A program made the position numbers and the translations under genes. Below the pieces are notes generated by a model. It made no database searches. It saw only the letters and a list, made by a program, of their open reading frames with translations, and had not been told where the DNA came from. A stretch of DNA of 64,000 bases from Deltaproteobacteria bacterium HGW-Deltaproteobacteria-18 (lineage in GTDB: Bacteria > Desulfobacterota > Desulfovibrionia > Desulfovibrionales > Desulfomicrobiaceae), in NCBI GenBank assembly GCA_002841885.1, contig PHBE01000004.1, positions 124,001 to 188,000 of the forward strand. Reading direction: 5' to 3'. Shown here in pieces: positions 1 to 10,450 of this stretch. Numbering within the stretch: the first letter of the stretch is position 1; each line of letters starts with the position of its first letter.

Positions 1-1
1 G

Positions 2-451
2 CTCCCCTTCAGGCAGAGAGAGTATTCAATGCTCCCGGATCAGTCTGCCGCCGACTCCGTCTCGCCCTCGCTCCGAATTCTGCTTGTTGAAGACGACGAA
101 ACCAGCCGCGTGGCTGAAATGGAGATGCTCAAAAGGATGGGCCACTCCGTGCAGACGGCGAACAACGGGATCGAGGCACTCAGTTGCATGCGTCAGAACA
201 CCTTTGATTGCGTGCTGATGGATGTGCAGATGGAGGTCATGGATGGCCTTGAGGCCACCAGGAAAATCAGAACGGACGTCTCCAGTTTTTTTGACCCCAC
301 AATCCCCATTGTCGCCATGACGGCATCTGCCATGTCTGGCGATCGAGAGCGGTTCATGATGGCCGGCATGGATGACTACATCTCAAAACCATTCGAACTC
401 AACAATCTTACGGAAGTGCTGGGCGGCATTGACGTCAACGACAGCAAATGA
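2..451 (+). CDS. Hybrid histidine kinase, C-terminal receiver domain (5' partial)
   Basis: This is the end of a longer gene cut by the window edge. The frame is open from base 2, and the residues before the first ATG (base 29) read LPFRQREYS, like the last strand of a kinase ATPase domain before a linker. Counting from that ATG, the receiver domain has acidic residues in VEDDE, phosphoacceptor Asp65 in LMDVQ, Thr98 and Lys120 in YISKP, so it looks functional. It closely resembles the receiver of the hybrid kinase at 39114-41444 (same DVMDG-type and GIPIVAMTA-type blocks). A free-standing receiver starting at 29 is the alternative, but no convincing ribosome-binding site precedes it. Confidence 0.75.
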   Translation, partial: LPFRQREYSMLPDQSAADSVSPSLRILLVEDDETSRVAEMEMLKRMGHSVQTANNGIEALSCMRQNTFDCVLMDVQMEVMDGLEATRKIRTDVSSFFDPTIPIVAMTASAMSGDRERFMMAGMDDYISKPFELNNLTEVLGGIDVNDSK

Positions 452-494
452 CCGGGACCGCCCCGCCTGCACGTCAAACCATGCCTTCGCTACT

Positions 495-523
495 TTGCTG
501 AAGACAGCGTGCGGTCTTATAAA
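495..523 (+). promoter_or_regulatory. Candidate sigma-70 promoter of the glucan synthase gene
   Basis: TTGCTG at 495-500 and TATAAA at 518-523 are separated by 17 bases, about 65 bases before the start codon. The -10 matches well; the -35 matches only at its first three bases. Confidence 0.4.
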
Positions 524-587
524 TTTCAACCAGTCTGCAGCCAGGGCAAATCTCATGCTTTCGCTCTAACCCAAGGAGACCACGCGC

Positions 588-3500
588 ATGAAGATGAGCA
601 GCAACACAGGCAAGGGCGCCAGTCCACGATTCTGGACGCGTCTGACCGGACGTGGAGCATCCTTGAAAAGTCTCGAAGAGGAGCTTCCCCTCCGGGCGGA
701 ACTCTTCAGCGCGGCCCAGATGGAGCTGCACGGCAAGATTCTGGCCAATATGCACCAACTCAGAGGCAAACGCACGCAGGACCGCCTCCTGTCGCGACTG
801 GCCGAAAACGAAAAGGTGTTGCGGGATGTACACCGCCTGCTGACGGAAGACGTCAAGGAAGACCGGCGCATGACTCCGGCCGGGGAATGGCTGCTCGACA
901 ACTTCTATGTGATCGAAGAGCAGATCCGCATCGCCGCCAAGCACCTGCCCAAGGGCTACAGCCGTGAACTGCCGCAATTGCGTGGCGGGCAGTCGGCCGG
1001 CCTTCCGCGCGTGTACGACCTCGCCCTGGAGGCGATCTCGCACGGCGATGGCCGCGTGGACCCGGAGTATCTGAGTCGCTTCGTGGCCGCCTACCAGAGC
1101 GTGACGTCCCTGAAACTCGGCGAACTGTGGGCCATTCCCATCATGCTGCGCCTGGCCCTGATCGAAAACCTGCGCCGTGTTGCGGCCCGCCTCGCCGCAC
1201 GAAGGACAGACCGCAGCAACGCCGATTATTGGGCCGATCTGATGACCGAGGTGGCCACCACCGATCCCAAGAGCCTGATCCTGACCATCGCCGACATGGC
1301 CAGATCCGATCCGCCCATGGACAGTTCCTTTGTCGCGGAGCTGACCCGTCGTCTGCAGGGCCAGGGACCGGCGCAATCCCTGCCGCTATCGTGGATTGAA
1401 CGCCGTCTGTCCGAATCCGGCCAGACCATCGATCAGCTGGTGCGCCTGGAAAACCAGCAGCAGGCCTCCGACCAGATCTCCATCAGCAACAGCATCGGCA
1501 GTCTGCGCTCCCTGAACGCCACGAACTGGAACGACTTTGTCGAATCCTTGAGCACGGTCGAGGGCATTCTTGGGGAAGATCCCGTTTCCATCTACGGCAA
1601 GATGAATTTCTTCACCCGGGACCGATATCGCCATATTATTGAAAAAATAGCAAAAAAATGCCCTCATGCCGAACCTGAAGTGGCACGCAGAGCGCTCGAA
1701 CTGGCGCGGGAAGGCGCAGCTTCACAGAATGAAGAGCGCAAGTGCCACGTAGGATACTATCTGGTCGGAGACGGACTGGCTCAGCTTGAGCGACTGGTTC
1801 AGATGCGCCGGTCGCCCATTGCGATGTTGCGCGATCCCGGTCGGCGATTATTCGTCCACGGCGGCGGCATCGTGCTCCTGACGATCATGCTGACCGCATT
1901 CCTTGGGCTCAAAGCCCATGGTGACGGACTTGGCGGCTGGCAACTCGGTCTTTTCTGCCTACTCCTTGTGCTCTGCTGCAGCCATCTGGCGGTATCGCTT
2001 GCCAATTGGCTGGCCACGCTCCTTGGCAATCCGCACCTGTTGCCGCGCATGGACTTTTCCAAGGGGATTCCGCCCGAGGCACGGACCCTGGTCGTGGTTC
2101 CGACGATGCTCACCAACACACGCGGCACCGAGGAACTGATCAACGATCTCGAAGTCCGATTTCTGGGGAACCGTGACCGGCACCTCCATTTTGCTCTGCT
2201 CACGGACTTGGCCGACGCAGCCCTGGAAACTCTGCCTGAAGACAAGGAACTGGTCAGGCAGGCCCATGACATGATCGAGGCGCTGAACGCCAAGTACCCG
2301 AACGATGCGGGCGGCACCTTCTTCCTGCTGCATCGTCCGCGCAACTTCAACCCCGCCGAGCGGACATGGATGGGTTTTGAGCGCAAGCGCGGTAAACTCG
2401 GGGACCTGAATGCCCTGCTCAGCGGGGGAACAAAAAATGCGACGGACCGCTTCGCGCTCATCGTTGGCGACACTTCCATTTTGCCGGACATCAGATTCGT
2501 CATCACCCTGGACACGGACACGCAACTGGCCCGCGACTCGGCGCGCAAGTTCGTTGGCGCCATGACCCATCCGCTCAATCGAGCCCGCTACGACCCGGCG
2601 CGCAGCCGCGTCGTGGCCGGCTACGGCATCCTGCAGCCACGGGTTGCGGTCAGCCTGCCCGACGCGAACCGTTCGAGATATGCACGGATGTGCGCCAGCG
2701 AGGTCGGCATCGACCCCTACACCAGCGCCGTCTCCGACGTATATCAGGACATGTTCGGCGAAGGTTCGTTCATCGGCAAAGGCATCTACGACGTGGACGT
2801 CTTCAGGCAGGCCCTAGCGGGCCGCTTTCCAGACAACAGGATTCTGAGCCACGATCTCCTGGAAGGCTGCTATGCGCGGGCCGGGCTTTTGAGCGATGTG
2901 GAACTGTATGAGCAGTATCCGTCCCGCTACAGCGAGGACGTGGCCCGCAGGCATCGCTGGATCCGGGGCGATTGGCAGATCGCCCGTTGGCTGATGCCCA
3001 GGGTTCCCGGCGTGGACGGGCGTCTGTACAAAAATCCCATCTCCATGCTGTCACAATGGAAGATTCTCGACAACCTGCGGCGGAGCCTGAGCGCAGCGTC
3101 CCTTGTCCTGCTTCTGATCCTGGGCTGGACGGTCCTGCCCGCCGCACTTTTCTGGACCACGGTGGTGCTCGGCATCATTCTGGTTCCGAGCCTGGTAGAC
3201 TCGCTCTCAAACGCATTCAAGAAACCCGATGACGTATCCCCGTGGCAGCACCTCGCCGCATCGGCTGGTCTGGCCCGCCAGCATCTTGGGCGCGCAATCT
3301 TCACCCTTGTCTGCCTGCCCTACGAGGCCTTCTTCAGCCTGGACGCGATCCTGCGCACCATCTGGAGGATGCTGGTCACGCATCGGCGCCTGCTGGAATG
3401 GAACCCTTCAGGCAACGCCCCAAGAGGCCCCGTCGGTTTCGTCAGCTCCTTGCGGGCCATGTGGATCGGGCCGCTTCTGGCCATCGGCATGGCAGTCACG

Positions 3501-6500
3501 CTTGCCGGGTCGGCGCCACAGGTGCTGCCGGTGGCCGGGACACTGCTCGCGCTCTGGCTGTTCTCCCCGGCCGTGGTCTGGTGGATCAGCCGCCCCATCC
3601 CTCGCCGCCGGGACACCCTGACCAGGGAACAGACCCTCTTTCTGCGCAGGACGGCCCGCAAGACCTGGGCCTTCTTCGAAACATTCGTGGGCCCCGAGGA
3701 CCAGTGGCTCCCTCCCGACAATTTTCAGGAGCACCCCGCACCCGTGGTGGCGCACCGCACCTCTCCCACCAACATGGGCCTTGCGCTGCTGGCCAACCTG
3801 TCTGCGCTCGACTTCGGGATCATCTCGACCGGAAAATTCCTGGACCGGACCATGAAAACGCTGCGCACCATGAGCACGCTTGAGCGGTATCGCGGTCATT
3901 TCTACAACTGGTACGACACACTGACCCTGGCCCCGCTGCCTCCGCGCTACATCTCCTCCGTGGATAGCGGCAACCTGGCCGGGCACCTGTTGACCTTGAA
4001 ACCGGGCCTGCTCGAACTCCAGAACCGCAAGATCCTGGAACCGCGCACGTTCGAGAGCCTGCGCGACACCCTGGGCATCCTGGAAGACACCCTGAAGCCT
4101 CTTCCGAAAGCGGCCGTGGACCCGCTCGCCAGCCTCAAACTCGAACTGAGCGCAGCACTGCGCCCCGAACCGGCGACCCTGGTCGCTTCAAGGCAGCGCC
4201 TCGAACGGCTGGCGGCATCGGCCGCGGTCCTGATCGAGAGCCTGGACGCCTCGGACACGGATCCAGACTCAAGCGAACGCTGGTGGGCGGAGACCTTTGC
4301 CCAGCAATGCGGCGATGCGCTGGCGGAACTGACCAATCTTGCTCCATGGACGGAGCTCGCCATTGTGCGCAGAAACCTGCCGGATCTTCCCGTTCTTGAC
4401 CGGATCCCGACCTTGAGCGAACTGACAGCCCTGGCCGCGGCAATACTGCCGGACCTGGTGCGACGGCAGGAAACGGCAAACACCTCAGACTACAACGACT
4501 GGAGTGAACTCCAAAGCCGCATCGTCAAGGCCGGCCAACACGCCGAGGCACGGATCAGGACCAGCGAGCGCCTTGCCCTGCAATGCAGCGGACTGGCCCA
4601 GATGGAATTCGGCTTCCTGTGCGACGCGGCGAGCCATCTGCTGGCTATCGGCTACAATGTCTCTGAATGTCGAAGGGACAACAGCTTCTACGATCTTCTG
4701 GCCTCGGAAGCGCGCCTGGCCACCTTCGTGGCCATTGCCCAGGGACAGATCCCGCAGGAGAGCTGGTTCGCGCTGGGACGCCTCCTGACCACCGCCGGGG
4801 GCGAGCCGGTCCTGTTGTCCTGGAGCGGCTCCATGTTTGAATATCTGATGCCGATGCTGGTCATGCCCACCTTCGACTCAACTCTTCTTGACCAGACCTG
4901 CAGCGCCTCGGTGGCCAGACAGATCGAATACGGCAGGAAGCGCTCCGTGCCCTGGGGCATTTCGGAATGCGGCTACAATGCCATCGACGTGCACCAGAAC
5001 TATCAATACCGGGCCTTCGGCGTGCCGGGACTTGGGCTCAAGCGCGGTCTCGCCGAGGATCTGGTCGTCGCGCCCTACGCCTCGGCCCTGGCGCTCATGG
5101 TCGCGCCGGGTGAAGCATGCCGGAACCTCATCCGGCTTGCGGGCGAAGGTTTTGACACCAGATACGGCTTCTACGAGGCCATCGACTACACCCCCTCGCG
5201 CCTGCCACGCGGCCAATCAAACGCCGTGGTCCGTTCCTTCATGGCCCATCATCAGGGCATGAGCCTGCTCTCCATGGCTCACCTGCTGCTTGATCGCCCC
5301 ATGCAGAAGCGATTTGCTTCCGACCCGCAGTTCCAGGCAACCATGCTGCTTCTGCAGGAGCGCATCCCCAAGACCACCGCCTTCTATGCGCACACTTCCG
5401 AGCTGTCCGAGCTCCAGATGGACTCGGACAACGGGGGCGCGCATATCCGCGTGTTCTCACGTCCGGACACGCCCGCCCCGGAAGTGCAGCTGCTCTCCAA
5501 CGGCCGCTATCACGTCATGGTCACCAATGCCGGCGGCGGCTACAGCCGCTGGAAGGATCTGGCCGTGACCAGATGGCGCGAAGACCGCACCTGCGACAAC
5601 TGGGGCACGTTCTGTTTTCTGCGTGATCTGGACAGCCGGGAATATTGGTCCACGGCATACCAGCCGACACGCAAACAGGCGCAGCGCTACGAGGCCATCT
5701 TCTCCGAAGGACGGGCCGAATTCCGCGTGCAGGACCACAATTACGACACCCGCACGGAAATCACGGTGTCACCCGAAGACGACATCGAGCTGCGCCGGGT
5801 GCGCATCACCAACCGCGCCCGGAACCGCCGGACCCTCGATCTGACCAGTTACGCCGAGGTGATCCTGGCCAGCTCCGCTTCCGACGACCTGCACCCCGCG
5901 TTCAGCAACCTTTTTGTCCAGACCGAGATCATCCCTGCCCAGCAGGCCATCCTCTGCACCAGACGGCCGCGCTCCCAGGGAGAAAAGCCGCCCTGGATGC
6001 TGCACATGATGATCATGCACGATATGCGTCCCGTCGACATCTCCTATGAAACGGACCGCATGCAGTTCATCGGACGCGAAAACACCGTGGCCGACCCGCT
6101 GGCCATGAGCTGCAAAGGCGAGTATTTCTCCGGCGCGCTCTCGGGCAGCGAGGGCTCCGTTCTGGACCCCATTGTCTCCATCCGCTGCCGCATCATTCTT
6201 GAGCCTGAAGAATCGGTGACGCTCAACATCATCTCCGGCATCGGCGAAACCCGGGAAGAAGTCGTGCAACTGGTTGAAAAATACCAGGACCGCCGCATCG
6301 CGGACAGGGTCTTCGACCTGGCCTGGACGCACGGCCAGGTGCTGTTGCGGCAGCTCAACGCTTCCGAGGCGGACGCCCAGCTCTATGGGCGGCTTGCGGG
6401 ATCGATCATTTACGCCAATGCGGCGCTGCGGGCCGAGCCGGGCATTCTCGCCAAGAACAGCCGGGGGCAGTCAGGACTCTGGAGCCACGCGATTTCCGGG

Positions 6501-9338
6501 GATTTGCCCATTGTTCTACTCCAGATTCAGGACACCGCCAATATTGAGCTGGTCCGCCAGCTGGTCCAGGCCCACGCCTACTGGCGCCTCAAAGGGCTGA
6601 AAGTCGACCTGGTCATCTGGAACGAGGATCAGACCGGATACAGGCAGGTCCTCAATGACCAGATCATGGGCCTCGTCGCGGCGGGGGTCGGATCCGGCGG
6701 AACCGATCAGCCCGGCGGAATATTCGTACGCTCGGCCAACCGCTTCGCGGAAGAGGACCGCATCCTGATCCAGTCGGTCGCGCGCGTAATCCTTTCCGAC
6801 ACCCTTGGAACCCTGGCGCAGCAGATTGACGGCCGCACGTTGCCCCGAACCAAAATTCCCCTGCTGGTGCCAAGCAGGACACATCGCTCCGAGCCCTTGC
6901 CGTCGGCACCGCAGCCCCGCCACGACCTGACCTTTTTCAACGGTTTGGGCGGATTCACCCCGGACGGGCGCGAGTATGTCATCACCACCGCCCAGGATCT
7001 GGCCACACCCGCACCCTGGGTCAACGTGCTGGCAAACCCCCTCTTCGGGAGCGTTGTCTCCGAGTGCGGCAGCTCCTGCACCTGGAACGAAAACGCCCAC
7101 GAATTCCGCCTCACGCCCTGGGACAACGATCCGGTCACGAACGAGGGAGGGGAAGCCTTCTACCTGCGTGATGAGGAACGCGGTCATTACTGGTCGCCCA
7201 CGCCACAGCCCTGTCGCGGGGCGGAGCCTTATGTCAGCAGGCACGGTTTCGGATACAGCGTCTTCGAGCATACCGAACGGGGAATCCGCTCGGAACTCAT
7301 GGTCTATGTCGCCCTCGACGCGCCGATCAAGTTCTCGGTCCTGAAAGTGTCCAACGTTTCCGAACGCTCGCGGCGCATCTCCGCCACCGGCTATGTGGAA
7401 TGGGTGCTCGGCGACCTGCGTCCCAAATCCGCTTTTCACGTGATCACACAAATCGACCAGCACAGCGGGGCCATTTTGGCACGCAATGCCTACAACCCCG
7501 AATTCGGAAGCCGGACGGCTTTTTTCGACGTGGACGACGTACTGCGCACGGTCACTGCCGACCGCACGGAATTTCTGGGCCGCAACGGCTCGCTCCGATC
7601 GCCCGCCGCCATGACCCGCACAAGGCTCTCCGGCAAGACGGGAACGGCCATGGACTCCTGCGCCGCGATCCAGGTCAGTTTCGAACTCGAAGTCGGAGAG
7701 GAGCGGGAGATCATTTTCAAGCTGGGCGTGGGAACTGACGCCGCAGACGCGCAAAAAATCATCCATCGTTTCAGGGGAGCACCCGCAGCGCGGCAAGCCC
7801 TCGACAATGTCTGGCAGCACTGGGCCCATACCCTTGGGGCCATCCATGTCGAGACTCCGGACCAATCGCTCAACGTGCTCGTCAACGGCTGGCTCGTCTA
7901 CCAGACCCTGGCCTGCCGCCTCTGGGCACGTAGCGCCACCTACCAGTCGGGAGGGGCGTTCGGTTTCCGCGACCAGCTCCAGGACGTCATGGCCCTCATC
8001 CATGCGAGGCCGGGCCTGGTCCGCGAGCACCTGCTGCTCTGCGCCTCCCGGCAGTTCGAGGAAGGCGACGTGCAGCACTGGTGGCATCCGCCCCTGGGCC
8101 GGGGCGTACGCACCAAATGTTCGGACGATTTCCTGTGGTTGCCGCTGGCGACGTGCCGCTATGTCGCCGCCATCGGAGACACCGGCGTCCTGGATGAAAA
8201 CGTCCCGTTCCTGCGCATGCGCGCGCTGGGTGCCGACGAGGAATCCTGCTATGACCTGCCCGAACGATCGGACCAGAGCGCGAGCCTCTACGACCACTGC
8301 GTGCGGGCCATCCACCACGGCTTGCGTTTTGGCGCGCACGGCCTGCCGCTCATCGGCTCCGGCGACTGGAACGACGGCATGAATCTGGTGGGAGAGCACG
8401 GAAAAGGCGAAAGCGTCTGGCTGGGCTTCTTCCTCCATCACGTGCTGGAAACTTTTGCCCCGCTGGCGCACACACGAGGGGACGTCACCTTTGCCGAGCA
8501 ATGCCGGCAGGAAGCCGCCACGTTAAGCCGCAACATCGAAGCGGGCGGCTGGGATGGACAGTGGTATCGACGAGCGTACTTCGACGACGGGACGCCGCTG
8601 GGTTCATCAAACAATGTAGAATGCCGCATCGACTCCATCGCCCAGAGCTGGTCCGTCCTCTCGGGAGCGGGAGATCCGAAACGTGCGCGCACGGCCATGC
8701 AGTCTCTGGACAGACATCTCGTTCGCCGCGAACATGGACTGGTCCAGTTGCTGGACCCGCCTTTCGACACCTCCGAACTCACCCCCGGCTACATCAAGGG
8801 CTATGTGCCTGGGGTGCGCGAAAACGGGGGGCAGTACACGCACGCCGCCATCTGGGCTGCCATGGCCTTTGCCCGACAAGGGGATACGACGCGCGCCTGG
8901 GAGATTTTCGACATGATCAACCCGATCAACCACGCCCGCACCCCCGAAGCGACGGCCCTGTACAAGGGCGAGCCCTACGTCGTCGCCGCCGATGTCTATG
9001 GCGCGCCGCCGCATACGGGCCGGGGAGGCTGGACATGGTACACGGGCTCGGCCGCCTGGATGTACCGACTCATCGTGGAATCGCTGCTGGGCCTGAGTCT
9101 CGAAGTGGACAGACTGCGCATTGCCCCCTGCCTCCACCCGCAATGGAAGGAATTCACAGTGCACTACCGTTTCCGAGACACGGTCTATCACATCAGCGTG
9201 TCGCGGCATCACGAGAAGAAAAACGGCACGCTCCTGATCCTGGATGGCGCTGAGCAGACAGGACAGACCATTTCCCTGGTGGACGACCATCTGGAACACT
9301 GGATCAAGGTGCGCATGGACGCGAAGTACGTTGAATAG
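588..9338 (+). CDS. ndvB: Cyclic beta-1,2-glucan synthase (GT84-GH94)
   Basis: A 2916-residue inner-membrane enzyme that in this family makes, cyclises and trims cyclic beta-1,2-glucan from UDP-glucose for the periplasm. AAGGAG lies about 10 bases before the ATG. Order of parts: cytoplasmic N-terminus; two membrane segments near residues 420-480; GT84 transferase with DTDTQ near 642 and RHRWIRGDWQ near 787; four or more membrane segments at about 830-1005; a glycoamylase-like cyclisation region near 1400-1575 (ISECGYNAID, MAHHQGMSLL); then two beta-sandwich segments and a GH94 phosphorylase-type barrel with GSGDWNDGMN near 2590. The length is usual for the NdvB/ChvB family. No dedicated exporter such as NdvA/ChvA is nearby. 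Product linkage is inferred from the family. Confidence 0.93.
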   Translation: MKMSSNTGKGASPRFWTRLTGRGASLKSLEEELPLRAELFSAAQMELHGKILANMHQLRGKRTQDRLLSRLAENEKVLRDVHRLLTEDVKEDRRMTPAGEWLLDNFYVIEEQIRIAAKHLPKGYSRELPQLRGGQSAGLPRVYDLALEAISHGDGRVDPEYLSRFVAAYQSVTSLKLGELWAIPIMLRLALIENLRRVAARLAARRTDRSNADYWADLMTEVATTDPKSLILTIADMARSDPPMDSSFVAELTRRLQGQGPAQSLPLSWIERRLSESGQTIDQLVRLENQQQASDQISISNSIGSLRSLNATNWNDFVESLSTVEGILGEDPVSIYGKMNFFTRDRYRHIIEKIAKKCPHAEPEVARRALELAREGAASQNEERKCHVGYYLVGDGLAQLERLVQMRRSPIAMLRDPGRRLFVHGGGIVLLTIMLTAFLGLKAHGDGLGGWQLGLFCLLLVLCCSHLAVSLANWLATLLGNPHLLPRMDFSKGIPPEARTLVVVPTMLTNTRGTEELINDLEVRFLGNRDRHLHFALLTDLADAALETLPEDKELVRQAHDMIEALNAKYPNDAGGTFFLLHRPRNFNPAERTWMGFERKRGKLGDLNALLSGGTKNATDRFALIVGDTSILPDIRFVITLDTDTQLARDSARKFVGAMTHPLNRARYDPARSRVVAGYGILQPRVAVSLPDANRSRYARMCASEVGIDPYTSAVSDVYQDMFGEGSFIGKGIYDVDVFRQALAGRFPDNRILSHDLLEGCYARAGLLSDVELYEQYPSRYSEDVARRHRWIRGDWQIARWLMPRVPGVDGRLYKNPISMLSQWKILDNLRRSLSAASLVLLLILGWTVLPAALFWTTVVLGIILVPSLVDSLSNAFKKPDDVSPWQHLAASAGLARQHLGRAIFTLVCLPYEAFFSLDAILRTIWRMLVTHRRLLEWNPSGNAPRGPVGFVSSLRAMWIGPLLAIGMAVTLAGSAPQVLPVAGTLLALWLFSPAVVWWISRPIPRRRDTLTREQTLFLRRTARKTWAFFETFVGPEDQWLPPDNFQEHPAPVVAHRTSPTNMGLALLANLSALDFGIISTGKFLDRTMKTLRTMSTLERYRGHFYNWYDTLTLAPLPPRYISSVDSGNLAGHLLTLKPGLLELQNRKILEPRTFESLRDTLGILEDTLKPLPKAAVDPLASLKLELSAALRPEPATLVASRQRLERLAASAAVLIESLDASDTDPDSSERWWAETFAQQCGDALAELTNLAPWTELAIVRRNLPDLPVLDRIPTLSELTALAAAILPDLVRRQETANTSDYNDWSELQSRIVKAGQHAEARIRTSERLALQCSGLAQMEFGFLCDAASHLLAIGYNVSECRRDNSFYDLLASEARLATFVAIAQGQIPQESWFALGRLLTTAGGEPVLLSWSGSMFEYLMPMLVMPTFDSTLLDQTCSASVARQIEYGRKRSVPWGISECGYNAIDVHQNYQYRAFGVPGLGLKRGLAEDLVVAPYASALALMVAPGEACRNLIRLAGEGFDTRYGFYEAIDYTPSRLPRGQSNAVVRSFMAHHQGMSLLSMAHLLLDRPMQKRFASDPQFQATMLLLQERIPKTTAFYAHTSELSELQMDSDNGGAHIRVFSRPDTPAPEVQLLSNGRYHVMVTNAGGGYSRWKDLAVTRWREDRTCDNWGTFCFLRDLDSREYWSTAYQPTRKQAQRYEAIFSEGRAEFRVQDHNYDTRTEITVSPEDDIELRRVRITNRARNRRTLDLTSYAEVILASSASDDLHPAFSNLFVQTEIIPAQQAILCTRRPRSQGEKPPWMLHMMIMHDMRPVDISYETDRMQFIGRENTVADPLAMSCKGEYFSGALSGSEGSVLDPIVSIRCRIILEPEESVTLNIISGIGETREEVVQLVEKYQDRRIADRVFDLAWTHGQVLLRQLNASEADAQLYGRLAGSIIYANAALRAEPGILAKNSRGQSGLWSHAISGDLPIVLLQIQDTANIELVRQLVQAHAYWRLKGLKVDLVIWNEDQTGYRQVLNDQIMGLVAAGVGSGGTDQPGGIFVRSANRFAEEDRILIQSVARVILSDTLGTLAQQIDGRTLPRTKIPLLVPSRTHRSEPLPSAPQPRHDLTFFNGLGGFTPDGREYVITTAQDLATPAPWVNVLANPLFGSVVSECGSSCTWNENAHEFRLTPWDNDPVTNEGGEAFYLRDEERGHYWSPTPQPCRGAEPYVSRHGFGYSVFEHTERGIRSELMVYVALDAPIKFSVLKVSNVSERSRRISATGYVEWVLGDLRPKSAFHVITQIDQHSGAILARNAYNPEFGSRTAFFDVDDVLRTVTADRTEFLGRNGSLRSPAAMTRTRLSGKTGTAMDSCAAIQVSFELEVGEEREIIFKLGVGTDAADAQKIIHRFRGAPAARQALDNVWQHWAHTLGAIHVETPDQSLNVLVNGWLVYQTLACRLWARSATYQSGGAFGFRDQLQDVMALIHARPGLVREHLLLCASRQFEEGDVQHWWHPPLGRGVRTKCSDDFLWLPLATCRYVAAIGDTGVLDENVPFLRMRALGADEESCYDLPERSDQSASLYDHCVRAIHHGLRFGAHGLPLIGSGDWNDGMNLVGEHGKGESVWLGFFLHHVLETFAPLAHTRGDVTFAEQCRQEAATLSRNIEAGGWDGQWYRRAYFDDGTPLGSSNNVECRIDSIAQSWSVLSGAGDPKRARTAMQSLDRHLVRREHGLVQLLDPPFDTSELTPGYIKGYVPGVRENGGQYTHAAIWAAMAFARQGDTTRAWEIFDMINPINHARTPEATALYKGEPYVVAADVYGAPPHTGRGGWTWYTGSAAWMYRLIVESLLGLSLEVDRLRIAPCLHPQWKEFTVHYRFRDTVYHISVSRHHEKKNGTLLILDGAEQTGQTISLVDDHLEHWIKVRMDAKYVE

Positions 9339-9400
9339 TCGGCTTCGCCAAGAGCATCATTGCAGAGAACGTGAACTCACAACCGCGAAAAGGATAAAAA

Positions 9401-9718
9401 ATGAGTGCTCCCCAACAACAAGCTTCGAACCTGGACCCGAACAGAAGAATGTGGAGCGGAGACCGCAGGCAACAGCCGGACAGACGGCACGAGGATTGTC
9501 GACGGGAAGCGGACCGGCAGCATCCTGAGCGACCATCCCTGGATGACGGCGGTGACGCGCAAGCGGAAGGACGATCCGGAGACAGCGCGCGCAGGCGCAG
9601 GGCAACTTCGAACAGCAGGCCTGTTGCCCATACCTTGAGCGAGGATGAAATCAGATTCCTCCTGGACGACGAAGGTGGCAATCGAGAATACGCGGATGCC
9701 GGAAAAAACCACAGATGA
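9401..9718 (+). CDS. Small charged hypothetical protein
   Basis: A 105-residue protein of unknown function. AAGGAT stands 6 bases before the ATG, and the gene begins 62 bases after the glucan synthase gene, so co-transcription is possible. It is very rich in Arg, Asp and Gln (GDRRQQPDRRHED) with no membrane segment or signal peptide. The only ordered-looking part is the C-terminal LSEDEIRFLLDD helix. Its low complexity leaves open that it is only a spurious frame; an overlapping frame at 9405-9638 is less convincing. Confidence 0.45.
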   Translation: MSAPQQQASNLDPNRRMWSGDRRQQPDRRHEDCRREADRQHPERPSLDDGGDAQAEGRSGDSARRRRATSNSRPVAHTLSEDEIRFLLDDEGGNREYADAGKNHR

Positions 9719-9829
9719 GACGAAGCAGCGCTCCGTCTCCTATCATGTTCTTCTTGGCGCGGCGGGCTCTCCGCGAAGAATGAGGGTCCCTCGGGAGCGG
9801 TCGACCGCCTGATTCAAGCGGAGGTATTC

Positions 9830-10450
9830 ATGTGTAAAATATGGATTGTCATCTGCATCGCAGCGATCCTTATCGCGCCGCGAATCTTCGCCGGAGACGA
9901 GGCGCAAAAGGCCCGCTCCGCCGAAGGCAAGGCGCAGGCGCTTGAGCAGAACGCGGCCTCCGAGGGCGACAAGTCCCGCCCAGCCGAGTCCGAAACCATC
10001 ACGAAGCCAGAAGCGCAGGCGGTTGACCCGACCGGGGAAAACCCCCTGGACGACGCCCTGACCTGCCTCGCGCGCAGCATCTACTGGGAGGCCCGGGGCG
10101 AAGAGGCGGCCGGCATCGAGGCCATAGCGCACGTCGTCATGAACCGGCTCGGACACGAGGGCTTTCCGGACACGATCTGCGAAGTCGTCCGGCAGGGCCG
10201 CGAAGAAGGCGCCTGCCAGTTCTCGTGGTGGTGCGATGGCCGCTCCGACGACGCGCAGGAGGATCAAGCCTATTCGGCCGCCAAGGAGATCGCCCGCAAG
10301 GTCCTGAACAAGCAGATCCCCGATCGAACCGGAGGGGCTCTGTATTTCCATCAAGAAGACATCTCGCCCGCTTGGACCACAAAATATGTGAAGACGGCCA
10401 AGGTCGGGAATCACGTATTCTACAAACCTCGTGACGGCGCGCCCAAATAG
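9830..10450 (+). CDS. Exported cell wall hydrolase, SleB family
   Basis: Residues 1-21 form a signal peptide. A low-complexity Ala/Glu linker runs to about residue 75, followed by the hydrolase_2 (SleB/CwlJ) domain. The family signature LARSIYWEARGE contains the expected catalytic Glu (Glu87), and HVVMNR and CQFSWWCDG follow as in other members. In this family the enzyme cleaves the glycan strands of peptidoglycan, here presumably in the periplasm for wall remodelling rather than spore germination. GGAGG precedes the ATG. After the stop codon the same frame stays open and encodes an NdvB-tail-like peptide (see 10451-10621). Confidence 0.85.
   Translation: MCKIWIVICIAAILIAPRIFAGDEAQKARSAEGKAQALEQNAASEGDKSRPAESETITKPEAQAVDPTGENPLDDALTCLARSIYWEARGEEAAGIEAIAHVVMNRLGHEGFPDTICEVVRQGREEGACQFSWWCDGRSDDAQEDQAYSAAKEIARKVLNKQIPDRTGGALYFHQEDISPAWTTKYVKTAKVGNHVFYKPRDGAPK

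Noticed and set aside
6516-8501. Open frame of 661 residues on the minus strand
   Set aside because: Fully antisense to the glucan synthase GH94 region, no recognisable domain, His/Gly/Val-rich shadow composition.
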